Of a DNA stretch of 64,000 nt, positions 23,401-31,959 are shown one piece after another. Location of the stretch: NCBI GenBank assembly GCA_934047225.1, contig OW203983.1, positions 36,638,310-36,702,309 of the forward strand, written 5' to 3'. Source of the DNA: Ypsolopha sequella (Eukaryota > Arthropoda > Insecta > Lepidoptera > Ypsolophidae). Under the pieces are notes generated by a model. That model had not been told where the DNA came from. It saw only the letters and a list, made by a program, of their open reading frames with translations, and ran no database searches. Numbering within the stretch: position 1 is the stretch's first letter; each line of letters starts with the position of its first letter. Both the position numbers and the translations under genes were made by a program.

Positions 23401-25283
23401 GTCATCATTCCGTTTTAATTCCACACTCACATCCCTCCAACTGCTTGGTCTTCCACAAAATAGATTGGCATGGACGGCATTCACCGCGTGGCGCCATCCC
23501 ATCTCATCGCTACATAACTAAGAACACAAAAGTCTGCATCGATGCGGTGGGATGGCGCTATGTGACTCTTTTAATATCTTGTAAATAGGTTAAATGTAAA
23601 TAGTTTTTATTTTTTTTTTTACCTATCTGTTATAATTTCATTATTTCATTGTGACTGATGCCGGGCCCGAATGGCCCGAAATATATCTTACAAAAAACTG
23701 TTTTTCTATGTAATTATAATCATTTAAAAGATAAAAAGTCAATTTTCAATATTTATTTTATATAAAACCAAACTTTATGTAAACCCAAATAAAATGTAAA
23801 TTGTAGCATTTGTTGTCTATAAGAATATAATATAAGAATCAGTTTTCATATTCAGTTTTCAGCGTCAGCCTTTGATAAAATAATTGTGAATCAAGATATT
23901 CAGCATCTTTGGTACCTCTTATTGATTAGTTGGTGCAATATTAAATTTTGTTTTGTTTGCTATAACGTTAATGTTCCCACTTTCAGTTGCCGGTATGGAT
24001 TCGTAACGTTCCGCATGGGACGCGACGCGTGGTCGGCGGTCGAGTCTGCGTCTTGCTTCCCTCAGTACGACGTGGGCTTCGGAGGACGACGCGCCTTCTG
24101 TAGACAACGATACGCCGACCTCGGTGAGTGAATGTGAACCTTATGTCGCAGGACCTATAGTACAGTACCGCATGGGCCGCGCGAGACGCGTGGCCAGCGG
24201 TCGATTCTGCGTCCTGGAGCTGTATTTTTGAATCACTCGCCGTGAATCATATATTCAGGCACGAGAAAACTTCACGTGCGAAATTCAATTAGATTGGTCA
24301 CGATTTTACGTATTTTTGAATCAGTAGAAATCAATGTAAACGGTTTTCGTTTCATGCAGAATAAATTAAAACCGGAAAGCAATATTTCGTTGATTTTAAA
24401 AACCGGTAATGAATGGAGGTGAACGGAACGTAAATTAAAAAAATAATGTCATGTCAGTCTTATAGATGCATCGACATCGACATTTTCTTCTTGTTCTTCT
24501 TGCATAGTTTCTACTAGTAGAAATCGGAAAACGAGTGGGTCAGACCACTCGTTGCAGAATTCACGGAGAATTTTCAAAAATACTGATTTCAAGTTTTCGT
24601 ATGCGAATCATGCGGATTCATATGCGAATTGAAATTTGAATGATTCAAAAATAATGTTTAATTTTCCTTCAATTTGACGTAAGAGCGGCGTGCGGCGAAA
24701 AGTAAAGATCTTTGGGCCGATTAGGCTGAACATCTCTGCTACCAAAACCAAAAAAGTATGGTCACGACATGAATCCCTGAGAGTTTGTCAGAGGTGTTCC
24801 CAAGTGTGAACTTTGAAATGCAAGTCACAGTCCACGGTTGGTAAACTCGCTTTTCACCGTGGTGAGCCCTATGCCCGTACTTGGGACACAAATGGACCCA
24901 ACAACTTAACGTGCTTTCCGGAGCACACATACCTCTAGGTTAGCAGGCGAGCACTCTACCGCTCAGCTAAGAATTTTTTTCGATAACGTCACATTTAATA
25001 AATTTACGTAGGCAGAAATCTACATATCCAAAGACTATTATGTCCTATAATTAACCAATTTTAATATTATTATGTTTAATACATACAAGATTAAATTTTA
25101 ATCTTTGATTGTATCACCCCTTTATCAGATGGGCTTGAAACGGAATACATAGAAACTGCCTACATGGGTCAACCGACCATGCAGCCCGGTTTGAGTACTA
25201 ACGACATGACCTTCGAACAAATGCTCCTAGAAATGAAGAAAAAACTCAGCCAAAGGAAGAAAATCGACGATCCCAAACCTTGA
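14252..25283 (+). CDS. srl: PGC-1 family transcriptional coactivator (spargel homologue), seven coding exons
   Basis: Coding exons are 14252-14458, 14750-16369, 17283-19924, 20333-20467, 22938-23078, 23987-24123 and 25129-25283. All introns are GT-AG, phases agree, and the sum is 5037 nt (1678 codons plus stop). From the N-terminus: an acidic, Ser/Asp/Glu-rich half (about 1-609); the HCF-binding motif DHDYC (about 629-633); a Lys/Ser-rich linker; an RS domain (about 1331-1450); a short Ser-rich exon; one RRM (about 1543-1627, RNP2 IVFVGKL, RNP1-like YGFVTFR, then FGGRRAFCRQRYADLD); and a C-terminal helix FEQMLLEMKKKLSQRK. RS-RRM order, the DHDYC motif and the C-terminal helix together define the PGC-1 family. 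Members coactivate nuclear respiratory genes and mitochondrial biogenesis in the nucleus. The protein is longer than Drosophila Spargel (about 1070 aa by recollection). ATG 14252 is the first in its exon; an upstream coding exon is not excluded. Confidence 0.93.
14750..16369 (+). CDS. srl: PGC-1 exon 3: acidic activation region
   Basis: The exon runs from the acceptor TTTTAG at 14749 to the donor CTG|GTAAGT at 16369/16370: 540 codons, phase 0 at both ends. It starts with one copy of the acidic module that is tandemly expanded at 1-2103. Next come four short motifs of the form [NY][VI]D[ED][YF]F[VI]K (SNVDEYFIKE, SYVDEYFIKE, PNVDDYFVKE, PNIDEFFIKV). Then a hydrophobic/charged helix candidate IEHIKRFLLEDMPCPKF, an acidic block LSFEDLNLDLSDFTFDE, and DFCVEKQAPVVKKRK. 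FLLED and EEDINSFLIK are possible nuclear-receptor-box-like helices, but no classical LXXLL was found here. A symmetric exon like this can be skipped or replaced without a frameshift. Confidence 0.9.
16710..17003 (+). repeat. Interspersed repeat, second copy of the CGGCCAAGTGC-ended family
   Basis: It runs from TAGGGTTCCTTACC to GCACTTGGCCGGTTTTTT and matches the right part of the element at 3770-4095 (same gtaaccaacgggaccctatt and atgaaccgtgatagttagac blocks). It lies in PGC-1 intron 3, same strand as the gene. It has no coding capacity. Confidence 0.75.
17283..19924 (+). CDS. srl: PGC-1 exon 4: HCF-binding motif, Lys/Ser-rich linker and RS domain
   Basis: The acceptor TTATTGCAG ends at 17282 and the donor is ACTGG|GTAAGT at 19924/19925. 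The exon is 2642 nt, enters in phase 0 and leaves two bases of a Gly codon. DHDYC appears 19 residues into the exon. The same DHDYC is found in vertebrate PGC-1 proteins, where it binds host cell factor. The middle is rich in Lys, Ser and Glu with no fold that I can name. From about 19447 the Arg/Ser dipeptides begin (RRSRSRSRRSRSRSRRPRR and similar) and continue to about 19800, followed by a Lys/Asp-rich tail. RS domains mediate contacts with splicing factors and elongating RNA polymerase II. Confidence 0.93.
20333..20467 (+). CDS. srl: PGC-1 exon 5: Ser/Arg-rich linker
   Basis: The acceptor AATATTTCAG ends at 20332 and the donor is GCTCG|GTAAGT at 20467/20468. The exon is 135 nt and encodes a run of serines (SSSSSDSSSSSSDG), then KDRRRSSSSTYRKRTYRSYS. 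It completes a Gly codon from exon 4 and leaves CG for the next exon. The length is a multiple of three, so it can be skipped without a frameshift. Confidence 0.85.
20640..21645. repeat. Pair of inverted repeats about 1 kb apart in PGC-1 intron 5
   Basis: AAGGTTAAACGCTTAGCGCA near 20672 and the complementary GTTATGCACTTTGCGCTAAGC near 21591 are inverted copies for about 55 bp. They may be the ends of a nonautonomous element. No coding capacity is seen between them and no target duplication was found. Confidence 0.4.
22100..22320 (+). mobile_element. Degenerate Helitron-like 3' end in PGC-1 intron 5
   Basis: CCACGCGAACGACGC is followed by TCTGCTAGT (CTAG at about 22316-22319). The upstream text (tttaataaatccccacagga) resembles the segment before Helitron 3' ends. 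The left limit is unknown. Confidence 0.4.
22345..22435. repeat. Fragment of an unnamed repeat family also at 49390-49500 and 58388-58510
   Basis: GACAGGGGGTGCAGCT followed by GTTAGTTCCAATTTTGGCCA matches blocks of the minus-strand ORF region at 49262-49558. Here it is too degenerate to code. Confidence 0.5.
22460..22853. mobile_element. 394-bp MITE with about 45-bp terminal inverted repeats and TA target duplication
   Basis: The left end CCGGGTGTAAATGCAAAACC and the right end (complement CAGGGTGTAAAAGCAAAAGC) are inverted copies, continuing through AAGAATCC and AGGGTATG. TA flanks both ends. It is noncoding and lies in PGC-1 intron 5, about 85 bp before the RRM exon. Confidence 0.8.
22938..23078 (+). 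CDS. srl: PGC-1 exon 6: first half of the RRM
   Basis: The acceptor TTGTCTCCAG ends at 22937 and the donor is GACGG|GTAAGT at 23078/23079. The exon encodes ECNTPVEERRIVFVGKLEKD and continues through the first helix (HLRSMFSKFGPI) to the second strand (LEVTLHTKEDG). IVFVGKL is the RNP2 strand. The EERR lead-in just before it is shared with vertebrate PGC-1. Confidence 0.95.
23115..23397 (+). pseudogene. Penelope-like retroelement C-terminus with GIY-YIG endonuclease
   Basis: A frame opens after a stop at 23113 and ends at 23397. It reads CPEFYVGETKNALNIRMNHH (FYVGET: the YIG half of GIY-YIG, with the following Arg and His) and ends in WESSFILSLGAQYGPGLNKQ. This matches the usual C-terminus of Penelope-like ORFs, where the GIY-YIG domain is followed by the aromatic/PGLN.. 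ending. The RT part is absent, so the copy is 5'-truncated. It lies in the intron that splits the RRM, in the same direction as the gene. An AT-rich tail to about 23700 is probably its 3' UTR. Confidence 0.7.
23987..24123 (+). CDS. srl: PGC-1 exon 7: second half of the RRM
   Basis: The acceptor CACTTTCAG ends at 23986 and the donor is CTCG|GTGAGT at 24123/24124. The exon encodes CRYGFVTFRMGRDAWSAVES, then FGGRRAFCRQRYADL. YGFVTFR is the RNP1 strand. FCGRK.FF...YADLD is the vertebrate counterpart of the end. The exon leaves one base of an Asp codon. Confidence 0.95.
24770..24975 (-). repeat. SINE-like repeat with a tRNA-like segment
   Basis: The minus strand from about 24972 reads TTAGCTGAGCGGTAGAGTGC followed by TCGCCTGCTAACC, which resembles the D-arm/anticodon-arm half of a tRNA with an A-box. 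No B-box or closing acceptor stem follows, so it is not a functional tRNA. The part at 24763-24830 (gtcacgacatgaatc, gtgaactttgaaatgcaagt) recurs at 46384-46450. It lies in the last intron of the PGC-1 gene. Confidence 0.45.
25129..25283 (+). CDS. srl: PGC-1 exon 8 coding part: C-terminal helix and stop
   Basis: The acceptor CCTTTATCAG ends at 25128 and the stop TGA is at 25281-25283. After the RRM and an acidic spacer come TNDMTFEQMLLEMKKKLSQR and KKIDDPKP. The pattern D-x-F/Y-x-x-L/M-L-x-E-x-x-x-x-L plus basic residues is the conserved C-terminal motif of the PGC-1 family. Confidence 0.93.
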
Positions 25284-26585
25284 CGGCTACTGCGGTTCAG
25301 CCGTTCCTTATTTACATTTTTGAAGTTTGTTTTTAGTACCGTTTCAGGGTAGCTTGTGATTGGTAGAAAGTAGCTGGCAGCTGCCAAATAAAATGTATGT
25401 ACGATAGCAATGATCTTGTATTATAAACCTCATTGTATGATAGGAACACTGGAAAGAGCTTCAGTAATTTAGTAAAGAAAGCTATGAAATAATTTACAAA
25501 AGATTTTGACTTCATTTGGAAGGTACACTTATTTGTGACAGACGTAGGTGATTGTTTGGCACAATTTATGCATAGTTAACTATTTATTTTGGTAATTTAA
25601 TCGCAATTAAATATTTTACCCCTTACATACAAAATCTTACACTAAAGAAAACGTCAAATGTTTGTGATTCGATCGGAACCGCTGCATAGAAAGTCAGTGT
25701 TTCGCCTTTAGTTCAAGCTACCTAGTTTTTTACGATTTTAACCCAAATACCATAGCGATAAGAATTTTAATAGGGTAGGTTGATGTACATGCCACTGTCC
25801 GTAGCATTGCACTAGTACCTTTTGTTTTTAAAATTGGCAGTCTTTTGTTTGCATTTGCAGTCTGCCTTACCGTGTTGTCGAAAATGGAAAAAATTTAATT
25901 GCGCGCGGTTTTTAAGTACTTCACACAAACGATGCAGATTAGTCGTCTTAGATTGCAAGAGCTATATGTGGCCGTCATTGGTGAATGAATGACGGCTTCC
26001 TAGGATTCTTTACTAAAGTACCGTTGTCGGCACAGCGCCGTACAGGATTTTGTTAAACGTCGTCGGCCCGCATAATGTGTCAAAAATGTAAATAATTTTA
26101 TTCATTTTAAAGTTTCTCACTTTTGTACCTTTTTTGCTTAGAATTAGTATATCCGATATTCTGTTGGCCTTGATAATAACAATAAGTGCTGTAACAATTA
26201 AAATTTAAGAATATATCATTTTTAAACAAAATCATAAGTTTGATTGTACCACCTTCTGTTAATTATTTTGTTCAAAGGACTGCTTGCAGTGCTGGAAGAT
26301 TAAGCGCTCGATGAATATAAACACGATATTGGACAAACGAGTAAATAACGCGTCATTCAGCAATTTATTTGCTATTGTTCATTACATATTCTATAGTCCT
26401 GCACATTTCCTGAGGGCTATAATCATTTCAAGCTTTGATAGCACTAAATTGAATGGTTGTTTATGTCAACAGAATATTATGTCTATGTTTTTTAACTTAG
26501 CCCGTAATTAAACTCAAGTGTATGTAAATATTAGTTAAGTCCGTTTTTTCTTTATAGTATACACAGATTATGCATACGTGTATGT

Positions 26586-27053
26586 GTAGTCAATTGCTAT
26601 TTCTCTCTGCTGTCACTTCGACAGTGAAATTTTTATATGCTATTAACAAAATGTAGTATAAAAATAAAAGACCATCCGTTACTTAAGGAATTTAAGAACC
26701 TCCTACCTCTTAATACTGTTCAATTTTCTTTGAGCTACATTTTGGTAACAAGCTTGTTACTGTTTTATTTTATTTTTTAAGTCTAAATTGTACTTTAGAC
26801 CTGTGTGTTACTATCAAATGTAGTCAATTACTATTTCTCTCTGCTGTCACTTCGACAGTGAAATTTTTATATGCTATTAACAAAATGTAGTATAAAAATA
26901 AAAGACCATCCGTTACTTAAGGAATTTAAGAACCTCCTACCTCTTAATACTGTTAATTTTTTTTTTGAGCTACACTCTGGTAACAAGCTTGTTACTGTTT
27001 TATTTTATTTTTTAAGTCTAAATTGTACTTTAGACCTGTGTCTAACTATCAAA
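26586..27053 (+). repeat. 234-bp tandem duplication in the PGC-1 3' UTR
   Basis: 26586-26819 and 26820-27053 are near-identical direct copies. Each contains CTGTCACTTCGACAG (a 5-bp stem hairpin), the 16-bp perfect palindrome GTAACAAGCTTGTTAC, and GTCTAAA...TTTAGAC. The few differences are single bases and short indels, so the duplication is fairly recent. Confidence 0.9.
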
Positions 27054-27649
27054 TGAAAAACTTAATTCAAAAATCAAAAGCTGTTATTGATTTAAGTTCC
27101 CTAAAAAACGATATTGTAGATACAAATTGTTTTTTTTTTTTTAATAAGTTTTTAATAAAGCCTATACGTTACTCTCATTAATACTAATGGTTTATAGAAA
27201 TCTATATTATGTTGTTAAATTCTGTTGCGAAGTAGAAATAAGTAGTAATCTGTAAATAGGTTTTGTTTTAAGTAAAAGAGAACATTCTTATGTCCTAAGT
27301 AGCCTTTTAAACAAATCTGCATGCTTTTTGAACTAACTTTAAATTTTCCTTCTATGAGATTGTAAGTGCCAAACTTTTTTTGATTGCATAGTTTACTCAT
27401 AATATCTTTATATACAATTTGTGAATAGATCGCTTGCATTTATTAAACTCATGTATATTATACTGATCATACTTACTGAACCACATTTTTATCAATCAGA
27501 AAAAATGGTTTTACCAATTTTAAATGATATTTGCGCCGCAAGGTAGTTAAAAGATGATCATTAGCTCATATGGTTTTATTAAATGCCAGCAGTCTGTTTG
27601 CACTGGTCTAACACGATTAATAACGATAAAACAATAAATTATACTATTT

Positions 27650-27776
27650 TGTGCAACTGTAACATAATGCGAGACATCGGGACACGAGTGCTTGTTTAAG
27701 AAACGAACGAAGTGAGTCGTGAGTTTCGTAATAGTTTTACACGGGTGTCCCAATGTCTAATTATGTTCAGTTGCAC
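27650..27776. repeat. Palindromic element, possibly a MITE, within the PGC-1 3' UTR region
   Basis: GTGCAACTGTAACATAATGC and CATCGGGACACGAG on the left are matched by the complement of GGGTGTCCCAATG and ATTATGTTCAGTTGCAC on the right. The centre carries GAACGAAGTGAGTCGTGAG. A looser relative with a similar centre (GAGCGTAGTGAGT) lies at about 48020-48135. Confidence 0.6.
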
Positions 27777-29569
27777 ACAATATTCTATTTACGACCATCA
27801 AAAATATCATCTTTGCGTGATTTGCGTATTCATAATATTTTTAAATAACAATTTTACACTCTAGCGGTATATTACATTATGACAGCGCAGAATTGCGGTG
27901 TCATAATGTAATTTTATAACATCGGATAAATAATATGGTACTTATAAAACTGCTTTGGATGTTATAATTACCTTATTGTATTATGGGAGTAGATAAAATA
28001 ATTTATTTGTTTGGCTTTTGTACAAAACTCTAGAGCGTGAAATAAGAGGTTTGTTTGGCCGAATTCATTATTTGTACCAGTGTTCTTTGAAGTAATTCAG
28101 GAAATTATATTTTTTTATGTAATATATAGATGTTTTTCGGTTTTGTTTTGGCATACTCCATAATAAATGGTATAAAGTTAAAATAAGTATTTATATAAAA
28201 TGCCTAGTCAAAACGTTTCTTGATTTTATTGCGTTGTGATGATATTTATTTGTCTAAATTAAGTAAATACATATGATGATGAGTTCTATGTACAAAATGC
28301 TTCTGGACTTTGTCATTTTAAGGAATTTAGATTTAAAGAAAGATACTATAAATATTTTATTTAACAGAGTTCCATTTTAAACTTAATTATTAACTTTTAA
28401 CCAAACTGATGTGATTAGGGCAACATTAAAACCGCCTTTGCTATAATCCTCGAAATCTGGTAACATTGTCTGACGATTTGTCAGAAGAGCGAGTTAGATG
28501 TTGTGTTGCCAGTTCTTTTTCTCGGGTTATGGCAAAAGACAGCGGTAACAAAAATATTATTTGGATTTTTTATTCATATCTCGCATCTTTAAATTAAGCC
28601 AACAAAAACCGAATATATGAGAATGTGGATAAGTGTAGGATTTAGTTTCTTTAATTTTTTTGCTTGCGATTTACCTTGTGCCGGTAACAAGTTGAGAAAA
28701 CTTCGATGCAAGTCGTGCAATTAAAAAAATCTGTTGAGGTCTTAAATATCTTAACAGGGTCATCTATTATGTGTTTTATGAACAAGATGATAAAGAACAA
28801 TATTCAATAAAACTGCTATTTTATAGTTCATTTTACAGCTTCCTAATATTTATATACATAGTACAGTCAGAGACAAGTTTTAATATTAACCGGTAAAGTG
28901 GATCGTGCCAGAAGTCTATTTTAAACCACTTGTTATCGAGAATCAATCATTCGATGAATTCTTGGCTTCATTTTGATTAAAAATAGAGTATAAATTGATT
29001 GAAGAAGGTAAACTTGTCTGGCTATACGACTGTCGCGACGGCAGTACAAGTACACTGCATGGAAACTGAATAAAGTTCAATGATCCTTTTAGATTGTAGT
29101 ATTTTAGTAGTACAAGCCAAAATGGCGAGTATTTTTTATTTACCTACCTATAGTTACTGAAAAAATTGTTTTATACGGATGTTAAAAGAATAAAGTATTT
29201 TGAACACCATTTACGTGTTTTTTATTTAATACCGTTAAGGGAATCATTGAGTTAGCGCCCGCGGCCGCGATAGGTACAGATCGTTCACAGTTATTTTATC
29301 TCTAGGCTGATCGAAAATGTATTAAACATAGAACAGCTGTCAGAGGTAAAATAACTGAACCTCAGACCAATAAATTGGTCTGAGCTGTGAACAGTCTGTA
29401 TTTGAAAAAAACTATCGCCGTCTTATTCCCGCTGCGCGCCGCACTTGCAAGCGAGTAGCCCCGCGCGCTTCCCGCAACCTTATTCTGTGAGGCGTTCGTA
29501 TTCTGGTAATGTAAATGTAACATAAATCAGATTTTCATGTTTAAATCACAAAGCACGCAAATTAAGCTA

Positions 29570-29770
29570 TTAAGGGTATGGCATGGGCTAGGAATAAATG
29601 TAACTACCCCTTCATCACAATAAGGCTAATAGCAAAGACTTGATTTGCTTTTGATAGAGGAAATTATTGGTTTGCTCATTGGCCTGTTTGTCTTTGACGG
29701 GTAAGAATAATAATCACGCAGCGAAACAAATTGGAGAGTTTTTAGCTAATACTGAGATATGACAAGACCG
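29570..29770 (+). repeat. Partial copy of the 0.5-kb repeat also at 58838-59353 and 61466-61937
   Basis: GGGTATGGCATG..., then CAAAGACTTGATTTGCTTTT, GATAGAGG, GCTCATTGGCCTG and AATAATCACGCAGCGAAACA follow the same order as the other two copies. Only about 200 bp are retained. Confidence 0.6.
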
Positions 29771-29901
29771 TAGCTATGGTGGGTGGTAAAGCTGATGCCG
29801 GGATCGACTGTGGTACCTCACTATCTTACTCGCAAACATGCCCGAAGTTATTTGGGGAGAGTAAGATGACAACTCACAAACAGGATTGCGGTATACCTAT
29901 C

Positions 29902-30461
29902 GCAGGCAAATTTTAAAATTCTGCCGTTTACAAACGGCGTCGTCAGTTTCTAAACGCTCGCTATTTTGCTATTTGATCTATCTTCGTCGAATAGTAGAAT
30001 TCGGCATTTTATTATATTTTAAATAATTATTCGTGGAGGTAGTCATTCTGTTAGATTAGAACTATTGAGGGTCGTCTCGCTTCGCTCGGCTCCCAATGGT
30101 GTCGATTCGGTGTTACAAGACTTCTTAACCTTATTTTAAGCGTCCTGTCTTTGTCTTTTCGATACAGAAGGAAAAAGACAGAACACTTTAACTAAGTTTA
30201 GTCCTGTAAAATAAGTTAAAACGTGTTACACCGAATCGACACAATTATGTACTTACATGTAAACCTAACTAACGCCTCGCTCCGCTCGTCGTCGCACCTA
30301 TTTTTCACTTTTTGTTGAAAGACTTGATTTCGGCTTATTAGAAAATAACGAAATCATTTTCCAAACGGCGGCCAATTTTCAATTTGACTACCGGCAAATT
30401 GCAAAATAGCGAGCGCTTAAAAACTGACGACGCCGGCGGCGGAATTTTACTATTTGCCTGC
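29902..30461. mobile_element. 560-bp TIR element (MITE) with nested palindromic MITE
   Basis: The ends GCAGGCAAATTTTAAAATTC and the complement of ATTTTACTATTTGCCTGC match as inverted repeats for about 75 bp, including GGCGTCGTCAGTTT and GCGCTCGCTATTTTGC. The family A palindrome (30098-30243) is inserted in the middle. The BEL/Pao retrotransposon begins 24 bp after its right end. No target duplication was recognised. Confidence 0.65.
30098..30243. mobile_element. Palindromic MITE, family A copy 2
   Basis: The ends are GTGTCGATTCGGTGTTACA and its complement. The inner CCTTATTTTAAGCGTCCTGT and AGAACACTTTAACTAAG arms match copy 1 at 4761-4913. Confidence 0.8.
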
Positions 30462-30485
30462 CACATATCCATCCCCAATGGCTGT

Positions 30486-30828
30486 TGTTGGAGACAATCT
30501 TCAAGCCGGTGCGTGACGGGTACCGGCCGCCGTGCGGTTTTAGACTAATTTATAAGTGCGCGCGTTTAATGTATATTCATTCATTCATTCAATAATTCAA
30601 TCAATCATTCTATCTGTCTTCATTCATTCAATCAGCCTTCATTCATTCAATCATTCATTTTTATGTTTAGTCATTCTCTTCTCTCTGCGATCTTGTACAT
30701 ACACGCACGCGACACTATTGTCCTTAAAATACAGCACCTAAAATTACACTCCGTTTATTTTACTCGAGCTATCCCGTCAGAACTCCCGTCCAGAACATCT
30801 AGGAACAGCGGGCACTGACACCCCAACA
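30486..30828 (+). repeat. 5' LTR of the BEL/Pao element
   Basis: 343 bp, TG...CA ends. TTTATAAG at 30549-30556 is a possible TATA box. The U3/R part contains ATTC/AATC-rich repeats. The 61-codon ORF inside it is repeated in the other LTR and is not a gene. Confidence 0.95.
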
Positions 30829-30842
30829 TGGTCCTTCGATCT
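30829..30842 (+). promoter_or_regulatory. Primer-binding site of the BEL/Pao element
   Basis: TGGTCCTTCGATCT starts on the first base after the LTR. TGG complements the CCA end of a tRNA. I cannot assign the tRNA with certainty. Confidence 0.6.
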
Positions 30843-30864
30843 ACGAGGAAAATTAGTTGTCGTC

Positions 30865-31360
30865 TTCAAGCGTGACGTCATCAAGGACTCGTCAAAGGAA
30901 TCCCTGGAACACCTGTGGGACGCATTAACCCACCAAGGACATCCTAAGAAACACCTTCGAGTACGCCGCGTCAAGAAAAGAGTCGCCAAATATCAAAATC
31001 ACGTATCTTCTTTGTCTTCATTGTGCCACTTCAAGCGTGACGTCATCAAAAAGCTTCACTGGAACACCTGTGGGAAGCATAAGCCCGCCAAGGATATCCT
31101 AAGAAACATCTTCGAGTGCGCCGTGTCAAGAAAAGAATCGTCTAATATCAAAATTACGTGTTTTCTTTGTCTTCGTTGTGCCACTTCAAGCGTGACGTCA
31201 TCAAATAGCTTCACTGGAACACCTGTGGGAAGCATAAACCCGCCAAGGATATCCTAAGAAACACCTTCGAGTGCGCCGCGTCAAGAAAAGAGTCGTCGAA
31301 TATGAAAATTACGTGTTTTTCTTTGTCTTCTTTGTGCCACTACTAACGTGACGTCATCAA
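30865..31360 (+). repeat. Tandem repeats in the retrotransposon leader, each with TGACGTCA
   Basis: Three units, plus the start of a fourth, have periods of about 165, 155 and 156 bp. Each carries AGCGTGACGTCATCAA or a close variant; the palindrome TGACGTCA is at 30873, 31038, 31193 and 31349. This is the full cAMP-response-element/ATF-CREB consensus. Units also share GGAACACCTGTGGGA and CCTAAGAAACA. They lie between the primer-binding site and the gag start, where enhancers are common in retroelements. The enhancer role is inference. Confidence 0.85.
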
Positions 31361-31959
31361 TTTTTTTTATCTTCTACATGCCAACACGTGTACCTGCACC
31401 AAAGTTCATCGTCATCCAGTATCCCAGAACACTTACCGAGTCTTTCGCCAGCGCAAGATCTGCAAAATTCGCCGAACGAGACGCCGGACTTGGAGACGTA
31501 GAACATTTTGGAGGGAACACGACAATTTTTGTGAGTCCGTTCCGATTATTCCTTATTCCTATCTTTAAAATCTCAATCCTTATTAGTATAGCTATCACCT
31601 ATTTGCCTAAGCTTACATTTTTTCATGCCAAAGCTGTTTTATCGCAAAAATCATAAGCATAAGCGTTAGTATAAAGGCAAGCCTTTGTAAACGCCCAAAC
31701 TATACAAATATTCATCAAACCGCATCTTTATCATTTTTTTGCATAGCCGTAATTAGCTGCTAACTCGATCGAGTACCTGTTCCGCTTGCACGGCAGTTGC
31801 CTTCGACCTGCAGTGACGCATTAGCTAACCATCAGAGCATACGCATATCGCTGCGCTGCTGAGATAACAATTAGGTACATTCCTTGAAAATTGTTATTTA
31901 TTTTGATCTCCGTGTATATTAACGTGTGACCGTTACTTGTATACTTTTCCTTTACCACA

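Larger units (their letters stand above)
25284..29210 (+). other. Probable long 3' UTR of the PGC-1 gene
   Basis: The stretch has no coding potential. Poly(A) signals occur at several places. The best late one is AATAAA at 29190-29195, followed about 20 bp on by GTGTTTTTTATTT. Earlier candidates include 25389-25394 and a site near 28805, so shorter forms are possible. TGTAAATA, the Pumilio-type binding word, occurs at 26087, 26523 and 27251. The extent is inference. Confidence 0.5.

Noticed and set aside
24930..24972. tRNA gene on the minus strand
   Set aside because: Only the A-box half is tRNA-like; there is no T-arm or acceptor stem, so it is read as part of a SINE-like repeat.
30556..30741. 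61-codon ORF in both LTRs (also 37188-37373)
   Set aside because: It lies wholly in the LTR and codes for a low-complexity His/Ser/Ile string; no gene.
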